Shown here: positions 49,140 through 60,108 of the stretch, piece after piece | How the letters are laid out: the number at the start of each line of letters is the position of its first letter | Position numbering within the stretch: the stretch's first letter is position 1 | DNA from: Varanus komodoensis | Taxonomy: Eukaryota; Chordata; Lepidosauria; Squamata; Varanidae | Assembly: GCF_004798865.1 (NCBI RefSeq) | Contig: NW_025335856.1 | Coordinates: 9,656,636-9,720,635 of the forward strand | Length of the DNA stretch: 64,000 nt | Reading direction: 5' to 3' | The notes under the pieces: model-generated | What the model was told of the DNA's origin: nothing | What the model saw: only the letters and a program-made list of their open reading frames with translations | Databases searched by the model: none | Program-made: the position numbers and the translations under genes

Positions 49140-49690
49140 AAGTGCCAACAAGAGCTGTCCACCTGCATGGGCTCCGACTGTGAGGCTGAGCCGGGCGGAG
49201 ACAGGTCTGCTCGCCTCCAGACCTCTACTACTCAAAAGTCTTGGTGTTCTCTATCTCTTTCCAACAACCAGGTGTCAATATTAATAGACAGGGTGATGAG
49301 TTCCCCGAAAGCTGCTGGAGAAATTGCCCAGGCCAGTTCATCTTTAATGGGGTGGGGGGGGGGGTGTAAACCAGGACAGAAATGGCAACGTTGAGCAGCT
49401 TCATTCCAATGAGTATCCACAGCCAAACAGTGGAATTGTGCTGCATAATCTATGATGGAATGGCACCTTTGTCTTAAAGACTGCTATAGTCTGCTCCTGA
49501 TTGGCATCCCCAAACATCTCTACTAGGGTGTGAATGAAATTATTCAAGTTTGCCAGTGGGGGACTTTCAGTCCCGAGGAGCACTGATGCGCAGACAAGGG
49601 CAGGACCTGACAAGAGTCTTACCATCTAGACTAGCCTTGGCTTGGGACCAGATTTCGTAATACATAGAGGAAACACGTGGTCATTAGTTG
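49140..49690 (-). mobile_element. Ty3/Gypsy LTR-retrotransposon gag fossil
   Basis: Minus-strand peptides include LANLNNFIHTLVEMFGDANQ, IKDELAWAISP, LITLSINIDTWLLERDREHQ and SEPMQVDSS. In this order they match the gag proteins of Ty3/Gypsy elements and their domesticated relatives (PEG10/RTL type: the MFGDP region, the KDEL region, the L..RI..RL.ER region, then the PMQ motif before the zinc knuckle). Only gag is seen; no LTR, protease or polymerase sequence adjoins it. It is broken in several places and looks old. Confidence 0.75.
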
Positions 49691-51778
49691 TGACTAGCTT
49701 GATTTCAATAGGTCTTAGGTGTGACTAAAGTGGGATCCAACCTTATGCTTTCGGGATAGTAAATGAAAAGGCAGGTATCACCCCGCCCAAAGGCTTAGTC
49801 CGTAAGAACAGCTTGCAGAGGGACTTCTGGTTGACTGTGCTGTTAGCCTAACACAGCCAGGCACGCTCAGCTATTGAATGTTGCGGATGGGCAGGAGCAA
49901 ATGAGAGAGATGTGACTCTAGCCAGCAGAGTAACCTTACAGTAATTCACAGCAGCATTCAATCTGAGGACAATTACACTCTCTTATTCTCCTTCTTTCTC
50001 TCCCCCAGCCAATCCCTGGGTCACAGTTTACTTTCACAGAGGGATAGGAATGAAAAAGCAATTTGTCAATTGCTTGCAAACAGATTTTGCAAGAGAGTTT
50101 GATGTGCAGGAATTCATTCATTCACTTCATGATTCCTCCTCTCTCCCCACTTAAAAAATCCATTTTATTGTGATGTAACATATTTTGTTGAACTCCAAAA
50201 ACAGCAGGCATTAGACTGCAGAAGACCAGCAACAATATGAGAAGGGAGAAATAGAAAGGGGAAAGAACAGGCAATAAATGTGTGAACAAAAGAACCACAT
50301 TTGTTTCCTTTCCTTGCTGACAAGAGGCAACAACCTTGGCAGCAGTGTTCTGAATGAAAATATGAAGAGAAAATATTTATGGTATCTGCTTTCAGCAAAC
50401 TGCTGTGGAGCTCCTCAGATTGGTGTGTGGAATTTCTTAGTGAAGTAAAATGCCACTGAAATCTAGTGTTTTCTGAATGTGGTGCCTGCTCCAGGGCTGG
50501 GAAGGCCTTTGGGCAAGACCTTCCTCAGTGGGTATCCCTTCTCCCTGCCATTATTATCAGTGGCTCCTGCCCTCAGTCTCTTTCTCATCATGGCTGCCCC
50601 TTGTGGCTGGACAGGCATGGAGCTGGTGACTAAGCCAGTTGTGACATCTGCAGCTTCTCCTGCTCACATAATGATAATGGGAGCATTATCAGGGTCAGAG
50701 GGAGAGGCAATTGAGCAAGCAGGTTGCATGGGTGAGGAAGAGCTGCAAGTTCTGGGAGATGCCATCAGCATCCTTCCGCCAGTGCCCAGTTACGTCAACC
50801 CTTGAAACCAGTTGAGGGGAGACTACCCAGACCATGTGAAAAGAACCATGTCTTGATTGGACGATTGATGTCCCCCTTTTCAGGGATTATATGGTATCAG
50901 ATGACCAGGTGCTTTTGTGTCCTGCAAAACTGTGAACTTTAGGAGTTGTGCAGTGTTTGGAAATGTCGCATATCTCAAATGGGAGAGTTTTGTAGAAAGT
51001 ACTGTTTGGTGGACAGTCAGTGGACACCTTCCATCAAATTCCAGCTCAGCCTTTATTGTTATTAAGTAGCCTTAGGCATGAGGTCACCATCAGTCAGACA
51101 CATAACACGTAACAACAGCAGGCATTTTTACTTCTATTTCATTCCTCCTCTGTCCAATGGCAACAACAGCCATGTCCCTTATAGGCCTCTTCTTGAAAGT
51201 GACAAATTCTATAAAGTCTTTTACAGTCTTTTTGCAGCATAATAAGTGAAAACTTCAAGAAAATGCTGGTCCTCTTCAAGGGATCCAACATCTCCACTGA
51301 ATTCCTTGTTCCCTCTCCTACCCCACCCAGCAACAGACAGCATGCCATTTCCACAATCTGACCACGTCGTCTTCATCGGGAGGCTCCCGTTCCATTTTTC
51401 CCCCTAAAGATTTTCATGTACTTTTTTCAAATTTTAGGATTCCCCAAGTTTGATTATAGTTGTCCTCTTGCACATGGGTGGCGCCTTTTTGGCTACATAA
51501 GCAATTGCATTTGAAGCCTTATCAAAAATAGAGGGAACGATACAATTTAGAAAGTGTGTGAAAATTGCACCATCACTTTCATATCGAAATTCAAGCCTAG
51601 ATTTGATAACTGTTGCTCTTTCTTAAAGGTACACTTTGTGATAAGTATCCGATACTGCCACATAATATGTAAAATGGCCATTAGAGAAGACAAACACTAT
51701 CTATACTAGAGCAATTGGATTCCTTATCCAAGTCAGGACAGGTCCTTTAAAAAGGCTCCCTTTATAAAAACCATAAAG
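49691..51778. other. Unassigned stretch
   Basis: No exon or defined repeat recognised. The plus-strand open frame at 50479-50805 has no known domain. Confidence 0.4.
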
Positions 51779-51850
51779 CAGTTTTCCCTGACCTGGCACT
51801 CTCCAGCTGTTCCCATCAATTCCCATCACATGCACCAGCATTAACAATCA
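51779..51850. mobile_element. Half hAT-type MITE
   Basis: Starts cagttttccctgacctggca and continues ctctccagctgttcccatca; the second arm is lost. Confidence 0.5.
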
Positions 51851-52199
51851 TCCCTCGCCAGCATGGTCCTTTAGAGAAGCCATTAAAAAGTCTTCCACAA
51901 CCCAATGGTTTCCAGTTGTCCCCAAAGATCTTTCCCAGCTGACAACTTCCATTGTTCCCACAGTTGCAAGATTCCGAGTTGCGGAAGTCTGCCACAAACC
52001 CCAGGGAGGATCTGAAACGGATATTTAATCTCAGGTGGTGAGATCTATTTTTCCTTCTGAAGGGGGTTTTAGCCTCTCTAAGATTGAAGGCATGGTGGGT
52101 AGGTACCAAGACACCAAACCACGTAAACCTCTCACAGGAAGTTTTAATAAACCCTTGTTAGAAACAGGAAAGCCCCCCCACCCCTTTACTTTTTCTCTT

Positions 52200-52591
52200 T
52201 TTATTCAGTATTTAATGTCTACAATGCACTGAGTTAAGGAAGGGAAAAGCTACATTCCTTTCACCAAACCAAACAGGGAGTTTTAAAAACACGTATATCC
52301 TCCTTCTGTCTGAAGAGAGGATTTCAAAGAAAAGGAGAAAAATGTCAATATTATCAGCTTTATCATAATATTCCTATCTAGTACTTTGCATGTGTCCATG
52401 GATCTCAAAATGGTGAGTAACAGCCCCCATTTTTCAGAATGGAAAGCAGAACCTCAAAGAGAGAGAAGGGCCCATTTGAGTTCAGCTGGGAAGTGAGAGC
52501 ACTGGGTTCCAGTCTTTGGCTTCCTAATGTCCTCACCTGTCTTCTTCATGATGACTGCACCTGAATTTCCTATAGTTCAGCAAGTCTTTTG
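52200..52591 (-). other. KCNJ5: Probable KCNJ5 3' UTR with candidate poly(A) signal
   Basis: Downstream of the stop codon on the minus strand, the first AATAAA I find lies at 52200-52205 (TTTATT on the plus strand). That would give a 3' UTR of about 400 bases. No transposon is obvious in this stretch. Longer alternative ends cannot be excluded from sequence alone. Confidence 0.35.
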
Positions 52592-52977
52592 TTATGAGGA
52601 CAGGCTATCCATCACTTCTTCTGCTGTCCCATTGGTGCCGTTCAATTCCGCTAGCTCCTGTGGCTCTTCTTTGTCCTCATCATTCTCCTTGAGCCTTCCC
52701 TCTTTCTGATCTTCTTTCCCCTCTTCCTCCTCTCCCTTCTCTGATTCTCCTCCACCCATGAGGTTGGCATTGGATGGGTGACTGAGGAGCTGCCCCTCCT
52801 GGAAAGATTCAGCCAGTTCTTTGGCACAGCACGAAGGTGTGTTGGTTTCATAGGTGCAGTGGAAGCTGTTGTAGTCAACTTCATAAAAGTCCTTCTCTAG
52901 GGTAAGCACGGGAGTGAAGCGGTGTCCCCAAAGCACTTCTGTGTCCATGTAGGAGCTCCGAGCCTGGCAAGTCATTC
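52592..52977 (-). CDS. KCNJ5: Last coding exon of KCNJ5 (GIRK4/Kir3.4), C-terminal cytoplasmic domain
   Basis: The exon encodes about 128 residues ending at a TAA stop (52592-52594). It opens with [20 protein letters not shown], followed by [20 protein letters not shown] and [15 protein letters not shown]. This is the distal cytoplasmic beta-domain of G-protein-gated Kir3 channels; [10 protein letters not shown] and [12 protein letters not shown] match GIRK4 better than GIRK1, 2 or 3 as I remember those sequences. GIRK4 forms tetramers with GIRK1 that carry the Gbeta-gamma-activated potassium current of atrium and some endocrine cells. The acceptor reads ctacatctAG, and the exon starts with GA, completing a glycine codon split G|GA; this phase suits the conserved VEATG-MTCQ junction. 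After CAKELAE the tail diverges into an acidic, lysine-rich stretch ending MDSLSS, roughly 20 residues longer than the human tail. Two core positions also differ from human (LEKD for LEKG, FHCT for FHDT). The frame is open, so I read it as functional. The pore exon is not in the window. Confidence 0.93.
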
Positions 52978-53000
52978 CTAGATGTAGACGGAAGAATAGG
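52978..53000 (-). promoter_or_regulatory. KCNJ5: Splice acceptor of the KCNJ5 last exon
   Basis: Read on the minus strand, the intron ends cctattcttccgtctacatctAG, with the AG at 52979-52978. The tract before it is pyrimidine-rich. The phase joins a G from the upstream exon to GA here, giving glycine, which fits the family. An unspliced frame continues upstream to 53098 but the extra residues do not resemble a Kir channel, which supports this boundary. Confidence 0.82.
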
Positions 53001-54086
53001 CAAATGTTCAGTGCATTGGGCAAAGACATAAATAAATGTCTTTCATTTATTTGACAGTCTTCCTGGGTATACCCTCTCTCTCTTTCACGCACAGACACCT
53101 TTTGTGTTTCTTTGTTCTTTTAAAGCACTTCAGAGTTTATCTTATTTTTTCAGGACATGGAAAAACACTTAACTTAGCAAGCCTCTTTAAAAAGAGGAGA
53201 GGAGAGGGATGGGGTGTGTGTATGTGTGTGTGGATGAGGAATTCTAAACCAAAAAGGGCAAATATCTGATGAAGTGGCAGTGTCTTTTGGCAGACAATAA
53301 ACAGTACTTCGAATGCATGAAAGCATGCTTTTACAGTGGCATACAGTACTGCAGGCAGAGTGAAGGCTCTTCCAGATCCTTGTGTACCTTTATTGCTGAC
53401 AGTTTGAACTTTTACATAGGCTTCTTCCTGTTCTTTTATTAGAATTACTTAGTGGCAATGAATAGAATCTTTCTATTCATTTATTAGAATTAATTACACT
53501 TCTGTACCACCTGTTAGCTTATTTTCATGGATGTTTTACAAGACCGGTAAGCATGCTAGCTATATTCTCACTTGCATAGGCTAATGCTTAAGCAGCCACT
53601 CCGCAGGAGGAAATGATTGCTTTCGTTGGTCATTTCTCAAGCACACAATGCAAGCATACAGAGGGATTGCCAGCTACTGTTCTACCTTCTCTAAATACCA
53701 CCAAGGAAGTGTGCCCTGTCCCATCTTTCATGCGTTCAGCTGGCAGACACCAGCACATATAAGAACTGGGCAGAATATGACATCCAAGAGGCTTCCAGGG
53801 ACTGCGTTTGGCCGAAGCCAAAAGGGGAGGGAGCCAAAATGCCAAACCAATGCACAAACAACCCCCAGCCTAGCTTTAAGCTCTTATTGTCAGTTATTAA
53901 ACTTCAGGTGAGGCATTTCAACCTTTTATAATGGGGAAGGAATCACAAAGCCACTGCTGATGTAGCAAAGGGGGTGTGGCCTTCTGGAGAACTTCAGGAC
54001 TGGACAAGAGCCTCAGGGGGGCCTGAGGCTTAACAGCAGTGGCAGAAATGCTCCAAGTAGTTTGGACATGCTCATAATGTCCTAGT

Positions 54087-54696
54087 TGTGCAGAGTACCT
54101 CTGTTTGCAGTTGTATGTGCACAGTCAAGCCATTTGCAGACATCCTTATTTTATGATAACAGGTCTATAGGGAGGAAAAAGATGCTTGGCAGGGAAGAGA
54201 CAACTGCTTAGACAATGCTGAGTAGTAGACCAACCCCGTAAGAGAACTGGCCTCTCACATTCGTATGAGTTGCTCTGTTTGAAACAAGGCTACAAAATCT
54301 CTCCAACAGCCTGTTAAAGAAAACTTCCGTTACAGCAGGCTTCCGGCCAGACGCTATCAACAAGAACTGTGTTAGTCATGGCATCCTGGCTTTCAGCAAA
54401 CATAAAAAGTAGGAAGTACAGAGGCTGCTGTGAAAAATATTGTGTTGGAGGAGAAAGGAAATCCAGAATGTTCTGAATGGGATGAGTGGGTCCTGCTCAG
54501 GAAGCAGCAGGCTTGGCTGGGAATTATAGTTCTGCTCATAAGTAGGTCAAGACAAAATCCTCATTCTGGTGTGACTGTAATAATAACATCCATTGCTGCC
54601 TTCACTAGGTTAGCATAAAGTGGTCTAATCAGGGCTGGCCTTAGTAGTAAGCAGACTGAGATGTTGGGTGGTTTGCAAACAGAGGTACTCTGCACA
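54087..54696. repeat. Perfect 23-bp inverted repeat, arms 565 bases apart
   Basis: The left arm 54087-54109 (core cagagtacctctgtttgca) is the exact reverse complement of 54674-54696 (core tgcaaacagaggtactctg). Pairing ends sharply on both sides. It lies inside the inferred KCNJ5 intron. Confidence 0.9.
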
Positions 54697-54713
54697 GGTT
54701 TGTAGCTCCTGGC

Positions 54714-55043
54714 TAGGGTGACCACACACACAGTTAAAAGAGAGGACTGCTTCTGCACATGAAAGGATGCAGATTCGCATATGATGATGGAAAATTGATA
54801 AATAATTACTACAATTGAAATAGACATGCAATGCATCTTACTCTAGCAGGGAAGGCTGTGGGTGCCCAGATGAGACTGTGTTGATTGTCCAGGAGCCAAA
54901 TGTTGGTGGGTGGTGTCCAAGTTCCCTTCTCCCCTTTCTTCTGGTTCTTTGTCCTTAATTTGGAGCTGGACTGGGCAGCCTTTCACACAGAGGGTGCCTT
55001 CAAACAGAGGACTGTCCACTGAACAAAGCAAGTGGCCACCCTA
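54714..55043. mobile_element. Short transposon-like element with GGGTGACCAC ends
   Basis: The left end reads TA-gggtgaccac and the right end gtggccaccc-TA, inverted termini of 10 bases with one mismatch between TA dinucleotides. Inside, gagaggactg near the left and agaggactgtcc near the right recur. A TA target would suit a Tc1/mariner-type MITE, but there is no coding capacity and the family is uncertain. Confidence 0.5.
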
Positions 55044-58000
55044 TCCCTTGGCCATTTTCCTCTGCTGGGGAATTGAGGTGCATGTGCCCTCTACTTAAGC
55101 CAGCCTGCTCATGTGCAGTAGTGAGCGATGCTCCGATTTAAGTAACGAAACTGCAGCCTTTCCCTAACACCCACAAGAAACTGCCCCACTTTGCACAACA
55201 GTAGACTTGGCCCTGCTACTTAGTAAAGCAAGAGCAGTAGGACTATCCAACTACCACCAGTAGCCAGCCGAGGGAGGATGCCATTCCTGCAAAGTGGAAG
55301 GAAGCATGCTTTCTGAATGACAGGATGTAAGAAAAAGTATCTTGATCTCACATCCTGCTTTGCTTTGGTGCATGTAAAAATCTGATCAAGATTGCTCTCC
55401 AGATTATGGCTTTAAGTGTTTCCATGCATGCTTACTCCTTCCCATCCCGGGACAGATCTGTCTGCCTCAGTGTGGTTCCATCTCCAAAAATTCATTCTCT
55501 CTCCCTTCCCCTCTATCTTACTGATAGAAGAGAAGAACTTCCTTCCTGCTTCGGGTAGCACCAGTCACTGGACACAAAATGCTGGCCTTTAACAATCAGT
55601 TTTTGGAACAGCTCTTGTACCTAAGCGAGTCCCTCATTCTGTTGTGGAATTCCATAGCCAGTTCTGCAGTTCTTTCATGCTGTAAATATTCAGTTAAAGT
55701 AGGAACAATGGAAAGTCTTCACCAACCAAATACTGTCTTTCCATTGGCTTCTGGCCGAAACTGCTTTCTCATAACCCTTGGGGTACACAGAGCCAGCACA
55801 ATGGAAGTAACTGGTAATTGCTCCATAATGCTGTTCGGATATTCCTTTTTAGCAACATATTCATCTAAGTTAATTGTACAGAGATGCACTGCCTGGCAAC
55901 CCCTTGCAAAGCATCACCACTCGCTTCATACTCTTAAGTGCCAGGCTTTAGCTACTCTCCCAAGAGCATTTCTCATCTTCCTGGTTAATTATTCCTTGAC
56001 CACTCTGAAGAGAATAGTGTTACCAAAGAATACACAAACTCCATTAAGTGCAGACAGGCACAGTTGCACTGGCACTTGTATGCAGCGTGGCCTCGGAGTT
56101 TGGCTGTTCTTCAAAGCCACTCAGCAGAAGACAAAAGGCCATGATGTAAAGATTCCCTCTGGTGCAAAGCTTTACTCAGCAGGGGCATGTATGAGATGAT
56201 GATCACAGATGCAAGTCTGCTATGTGCATGCAGGAAAGGTTAAAATCCATAGGAGCTCAAGACTGATCAGTTAGGTGCCTGTAATATCCACATTGACGTT
56301 AATTATTTCATTATCATAATTTAGGCTATTCAGCTAGCTTCAGTGCTGTTGTCTCCTCGAACACAGGAGCAGGGCCTCCAGACCCAGAGGCCAGACTTGT
56401 CTCTGTGGGTCCCAATCCTGTGTTTATCCAAAGGCTTCCTCTTCCCCTCTTTCTGTTCCTTCCCCCGACTGCTGGTCATTTCCCACCTTTTGTGGAGTTT
56501 CCCCCCATTCTCAAAAGCTTGAAATGCCTCTCCTGTTTCATAGCATTGGGAGTAAGTGACTTAAGCTGAAATAGGATGGCTTGCTGGCTTGGGGTATTTG
56601 GGGCAATCCCTGTCTTGCTTTTGGCCCTGGCCACCGCTGGAATGCAGCTCCTGAGAACATCTCTGAAATGGAATTTGGCCCTGGGCTGAAATAGCTTCTT
56701 CACAGCTGCCCTATAATGACTCACTCCTTCCATTGCAACTGCTTCTCCGTGGCACAGTGCTTCTATGTGTGCAACTAGCCAAGATAGGGTGACCCTCTGT
56801 CCAACCTTTATGTCCCATTGTAAAGTACTGTCCACCCAAATGCTTTGCTTATGGAAAGGTCACTTAGAGCACAATCCTATGCCTACTAAATGGGAATCCC
56901 AGCCCTGGAGAAGCACAGAAGTGTCTGACCTTGAGGATGGAGCTGGGCTCCAAATCCAGAGTGCCCTCTGCCACCTTTGCAGCTGGCACCCCTCTTTCTG
57001 CACCAGCTGTAGCTCCAAAGTCAAAACTAATCTAAAAACTAAAAACTAATCTCAGAGCTGGTGCTGGGAAGGGTGTTCCAGGGGACAGGGACTGGGGGAA
57101 CAAGGAACCACTGGGATAGAAGGAGATTCAGCAGTGTCTGCAGATCCTCCCCTACCAAGCCAGCATTTTGCAGGAGGAGCACCAGGGCAGGCCTAATTAC
57201 TACATTCCTCCTCCCTTCCTTTGGGTGACTGTAGTCCTCTGAGTTTGGTGCCTTTAGTCTTTCAAATCTGAGTTTCATGCAAATGGACCAGATAAAGGGA
57301 TTCTTAAAATAATTTTCTCTGAAGGCATCCCAGAATGGACACTGCTGCCTAGCCTGAATGGGAAAGAAAAATCATAAATATTCTAGCCATCATTTCGCTA
57401 ATCAGGCCCTGTCTGTCCTTCGTTAGCATCAAAGGCTCTGAAGTATGATCATGAATGGTTGTAGAAATTAGTACCACATTTGCGCTAATTAATCTAAATA
57501 AAACTTTGGCCTCTGAAAATGTCAATATTGTTCTTCTAACTTCAAAAAGACACTAGAAAGCAATCTGGCTTCTTCCCAATTAATTCTGCACATTTTGTAT
57601 GTAAGAGAGCCTTTCCACTCATACTCTGCTTTGATTTCTATTGCTGGGGAAAAGATGGGAGGTTTCTAGTTTTGCTGAATGCTGTATAGGCTTGAAAATG
57701 GGACCAGGATTTAACTGAAAGGAAGGCAACAGGGAAAATGGAAGGGGAGCTCTGTCCTATGCACTGTGCTGAAAAGATCTTGGCACACAAACTCAAAACT
57801 AAATTATGCAAAGGAACCTGATGTTGTGCTGTCTATTTTTGTGATAAAGGTTTTAGATTCTTGTTTTACAAGCTTTAATTTTTATTTAAAAAATAAACTG
57901 AAGGGCAAAATAATCCAAAGGAATGTGAAAGGATCATACGAAGGAAGTTCCATCTGCCCTGCAATATGGAATTGGGAACAATCCTATGGATTGCACCTTT

Positions 58001-58409
58001 GTTGCTTATAAGCCTTCCAACTTGGATGCTGATGGCCACACACTGTAGAGGGGAAGTAGGGGCAGAGGTGGCATTCCCCTCTCCACTCCAGCTGCTCTGT
58101 ATTCCAGCTAGATGGCTCCTTCTGACCAACAAGTTGTGGAGCTTCAGAAGGAGTCCCACTGAACCCTCTCCAAGGTTGATTTTCTGACCTTGACAGTTTT
58201 CCAGGCCAGCTGTTGGGGGCCAAAGCATAGATGCCCACCCAGGGTTCTGTCTCCTGCCTTGGAGCTGGGAATCTGTCAACCTCTAGATGCTCTCTGTGGT
58301 CCTAGAATCACTCTTTCCATCATATGCAGAATACAGCTTTCCAAGAACAACTCGCCTAAGCACCATAGTACAATATTTTCAGCAGCTGGCAAATATGATC
58401 CTATTCCCC
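55044..58409. other. Unassigned intronic stretch with a long open frame
   Basis: A plus-strand open frame of 206 codons (55579-56199) has no recognisable domain. The complementary strand also has protein-like stretches (for example MEQLPVTSIVLALCTPRVM). Other frames at 56476-56835 and 57875-58279 are equally unrecognised. Confidence 0.35.
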
Positions 58410-58666
58410 AGACATTTTAATAATTGATTTTAATGACTGATTTTATATTGTTCAGTTTCAATAGGTATTGTTTTATCTTACTCTTTAGCTTAATATACAA
58501 TTTTGATCTATTTATATCTGACTCCTAAGCTCTGCATTGTGTATTGTCATATGTTTACAAGTTTTATTATGATATTTTATTGGTAATTTTGTAGTCCACT
58601 CAGAGCCCTTGGGACTAACTTAATTGTGGAACGTAAGTTGAATAAATAAATAAATAGATAAATATA
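58410..58666 (+). mobile_element. L2-like LINE 3' end
   Basis: attttaataattgattttaa with a T-rich body, then gtccactcagagcccttggg and aacgtaagttgaataaataa, the usual L2 ending. It is oriented opposite to KCNJ5. Confidence 0.65.
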
Positions 58667-59089
58667 GAGCAACAGCCCCACCCCCCGGGATTAAAACATT
58701 CATGAGGCTGCCTCAATTAGTTAACAAGCCAACATATAAGGGTAGGTCTTACTCCTGATTCAGTCATTGTCTCTGAACATGAGCAGGGTGGCCTGAACAC
58801 TGGTGGAATTGAAGTTGCTCCATTGTCACGGTTGGACCAGAGTCTGTGAAACATCAAGATGGGCTGCTCCCGGTGTCTTAGGGAACCCAGTGAACTTCTG
58901 AACGTGCTGGGGGAATTTCCAATAATAGAGCTGGTGATTCTGTGGAATTGTGCGACATGATGAGCTGTTGACATCAATGTCCTGATGACTTCGCTGGTGC
59001 TGTGCAGCCAGTGTCCTAATGAGTTCCGTGCTTCCTGGTTCTGTGCCTGCTGGGTTGCTGGGAACTCCAGATGATGAAATGGGCTGTAA

Positions 59090-59166
59090 GATAGCTAGAG
59101 CTCAGGTGGGATGGCCCAGGAGGCCCCTTCCGACTCACTCTGTTTTCTATGTTTTCTGTGTTTCTA
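59090..59166 (+). mobile_element. CR1 LINE 3' terminus
   Basis: gatggcccaggaggcccctt then ccgactcactctgttttcta matches the 3' ends at 32.6 kb and 62.1 kb, with the short 'tttctatg'-type tail. Upstream to about 58700 may be more of the same element but is not recognisable. Confidence 0.7.
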
Positions 59167-59718
59167 AGTGGGTCTTCTCCATGTGATACCCACATTATGG
59201 AGTGGTCACCCTAGTATCTAAGAGGCATCGAACATGTTTTATGAACCAGTTAAAGACTCTTTCTTTACTGAGGCCTTCCCTGAGTGAGAGTACTTTCCAG
59301 CCAGCTTGTTCATAACAGTGTTTCGTAGTGTTTTTGCACTGGTTGAAATGAAAAATTAATCTACCTGTTAATATAGCTGTACCATAGCAGCAGTCCCTGG
59401 CTTTACTATCAGGACAACAGTGACATAAAAGCACATTACTGATTCCCGCTATTGAATCAGTATGTCCCGCTATTGATTATGACTTGGTCAAAGTTGCCCA
59501 CTGTAATGAAATAGCATTTCAAGTGGAAAAACGTCATATTTCAAGGCTGCTTCTCAAATCTGTTTCTTTAAACTTTGTCAGCACCACTAAAAAGAATACG
59601 TCTCTGGCTGGCTAATTGTCAACAAGGCCCAGGTTGAGTGGGAGGTCTGGCGTGAGGACAATATCTGCCAGAATGTTGGAGATGATATACAGCCTGCTTC
59701 ATCATATGGAATGATGGC

Positions 59719-60108
59719 TTAAGGGTGAAAAAAATGTAGTCCCTGATGTTCTCTAATTGAATCAGCCAAGTCATTCATCAAATAACTCAGACAGTGCTGA
59801 ATGCAGGCAGAGAGCAGGCAGCCTATTGTTTTCATATGTTTTGTTTTTATAGTCACTTTTTCTCCCCGTTGAGCAAAGACATCTCTGTGAACTTGGAAAA
59901 CACAGGGGAGAGTGACAGCAGCAAGACTGAAGGCAAAGAAGAAGGTTAGGACATGCCTGTACTCCGAATTGTCACTGGTTTCATACATGGTTTTAACTAC
60001 CCTACCAAGTTCCACAAAATTTTCCAAATATCCACTGGCTGTGGAAATATGTGGGATACCATCAGATATTTTGTTTACAGTTTCAGCTTTTGAAAAAAAA
60101 TCAGTCAA
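59719..60108 (-). other. Unidentified 129-codon open frame overlapping a dispersed repeat
   Basis: The frame reads like protein: a polar start (ETVNKISDGIPHISTASGYL), one hydrophobic stretch (LTFFFAFSLAAVTLPCVF), and a cysteine-containing end. I do not recognise it. About 100 bases of it recur in the same orientation at 61.5 kb, so it is probably part of a repeat rather than a host exon. No convincing acceptor and donor pair was found. Confidence 0.3.
59799..59898 (-). repeat. Dispersed repeat, copy 1 of 2
   Basis: On the plus strand gaatgcaggcagagagcagg, then cagcctattgttttcatatg, tttttatagtcac and aaagacatctctgtgaactt aligns with 61517-61597 at high identity apart from small gaps. Confidence 0.75.

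Noticed and set aside
48898-49284. 128-codon plus-strand open frame
   Set aside because: It is a translation across CR1 debris and the antisense of the gag fossil.
53036-53269. Plus-strand frame opposite the KCNJ5 acceptor region
   Set aside because: Only the reverse of intron sequence; no domain.
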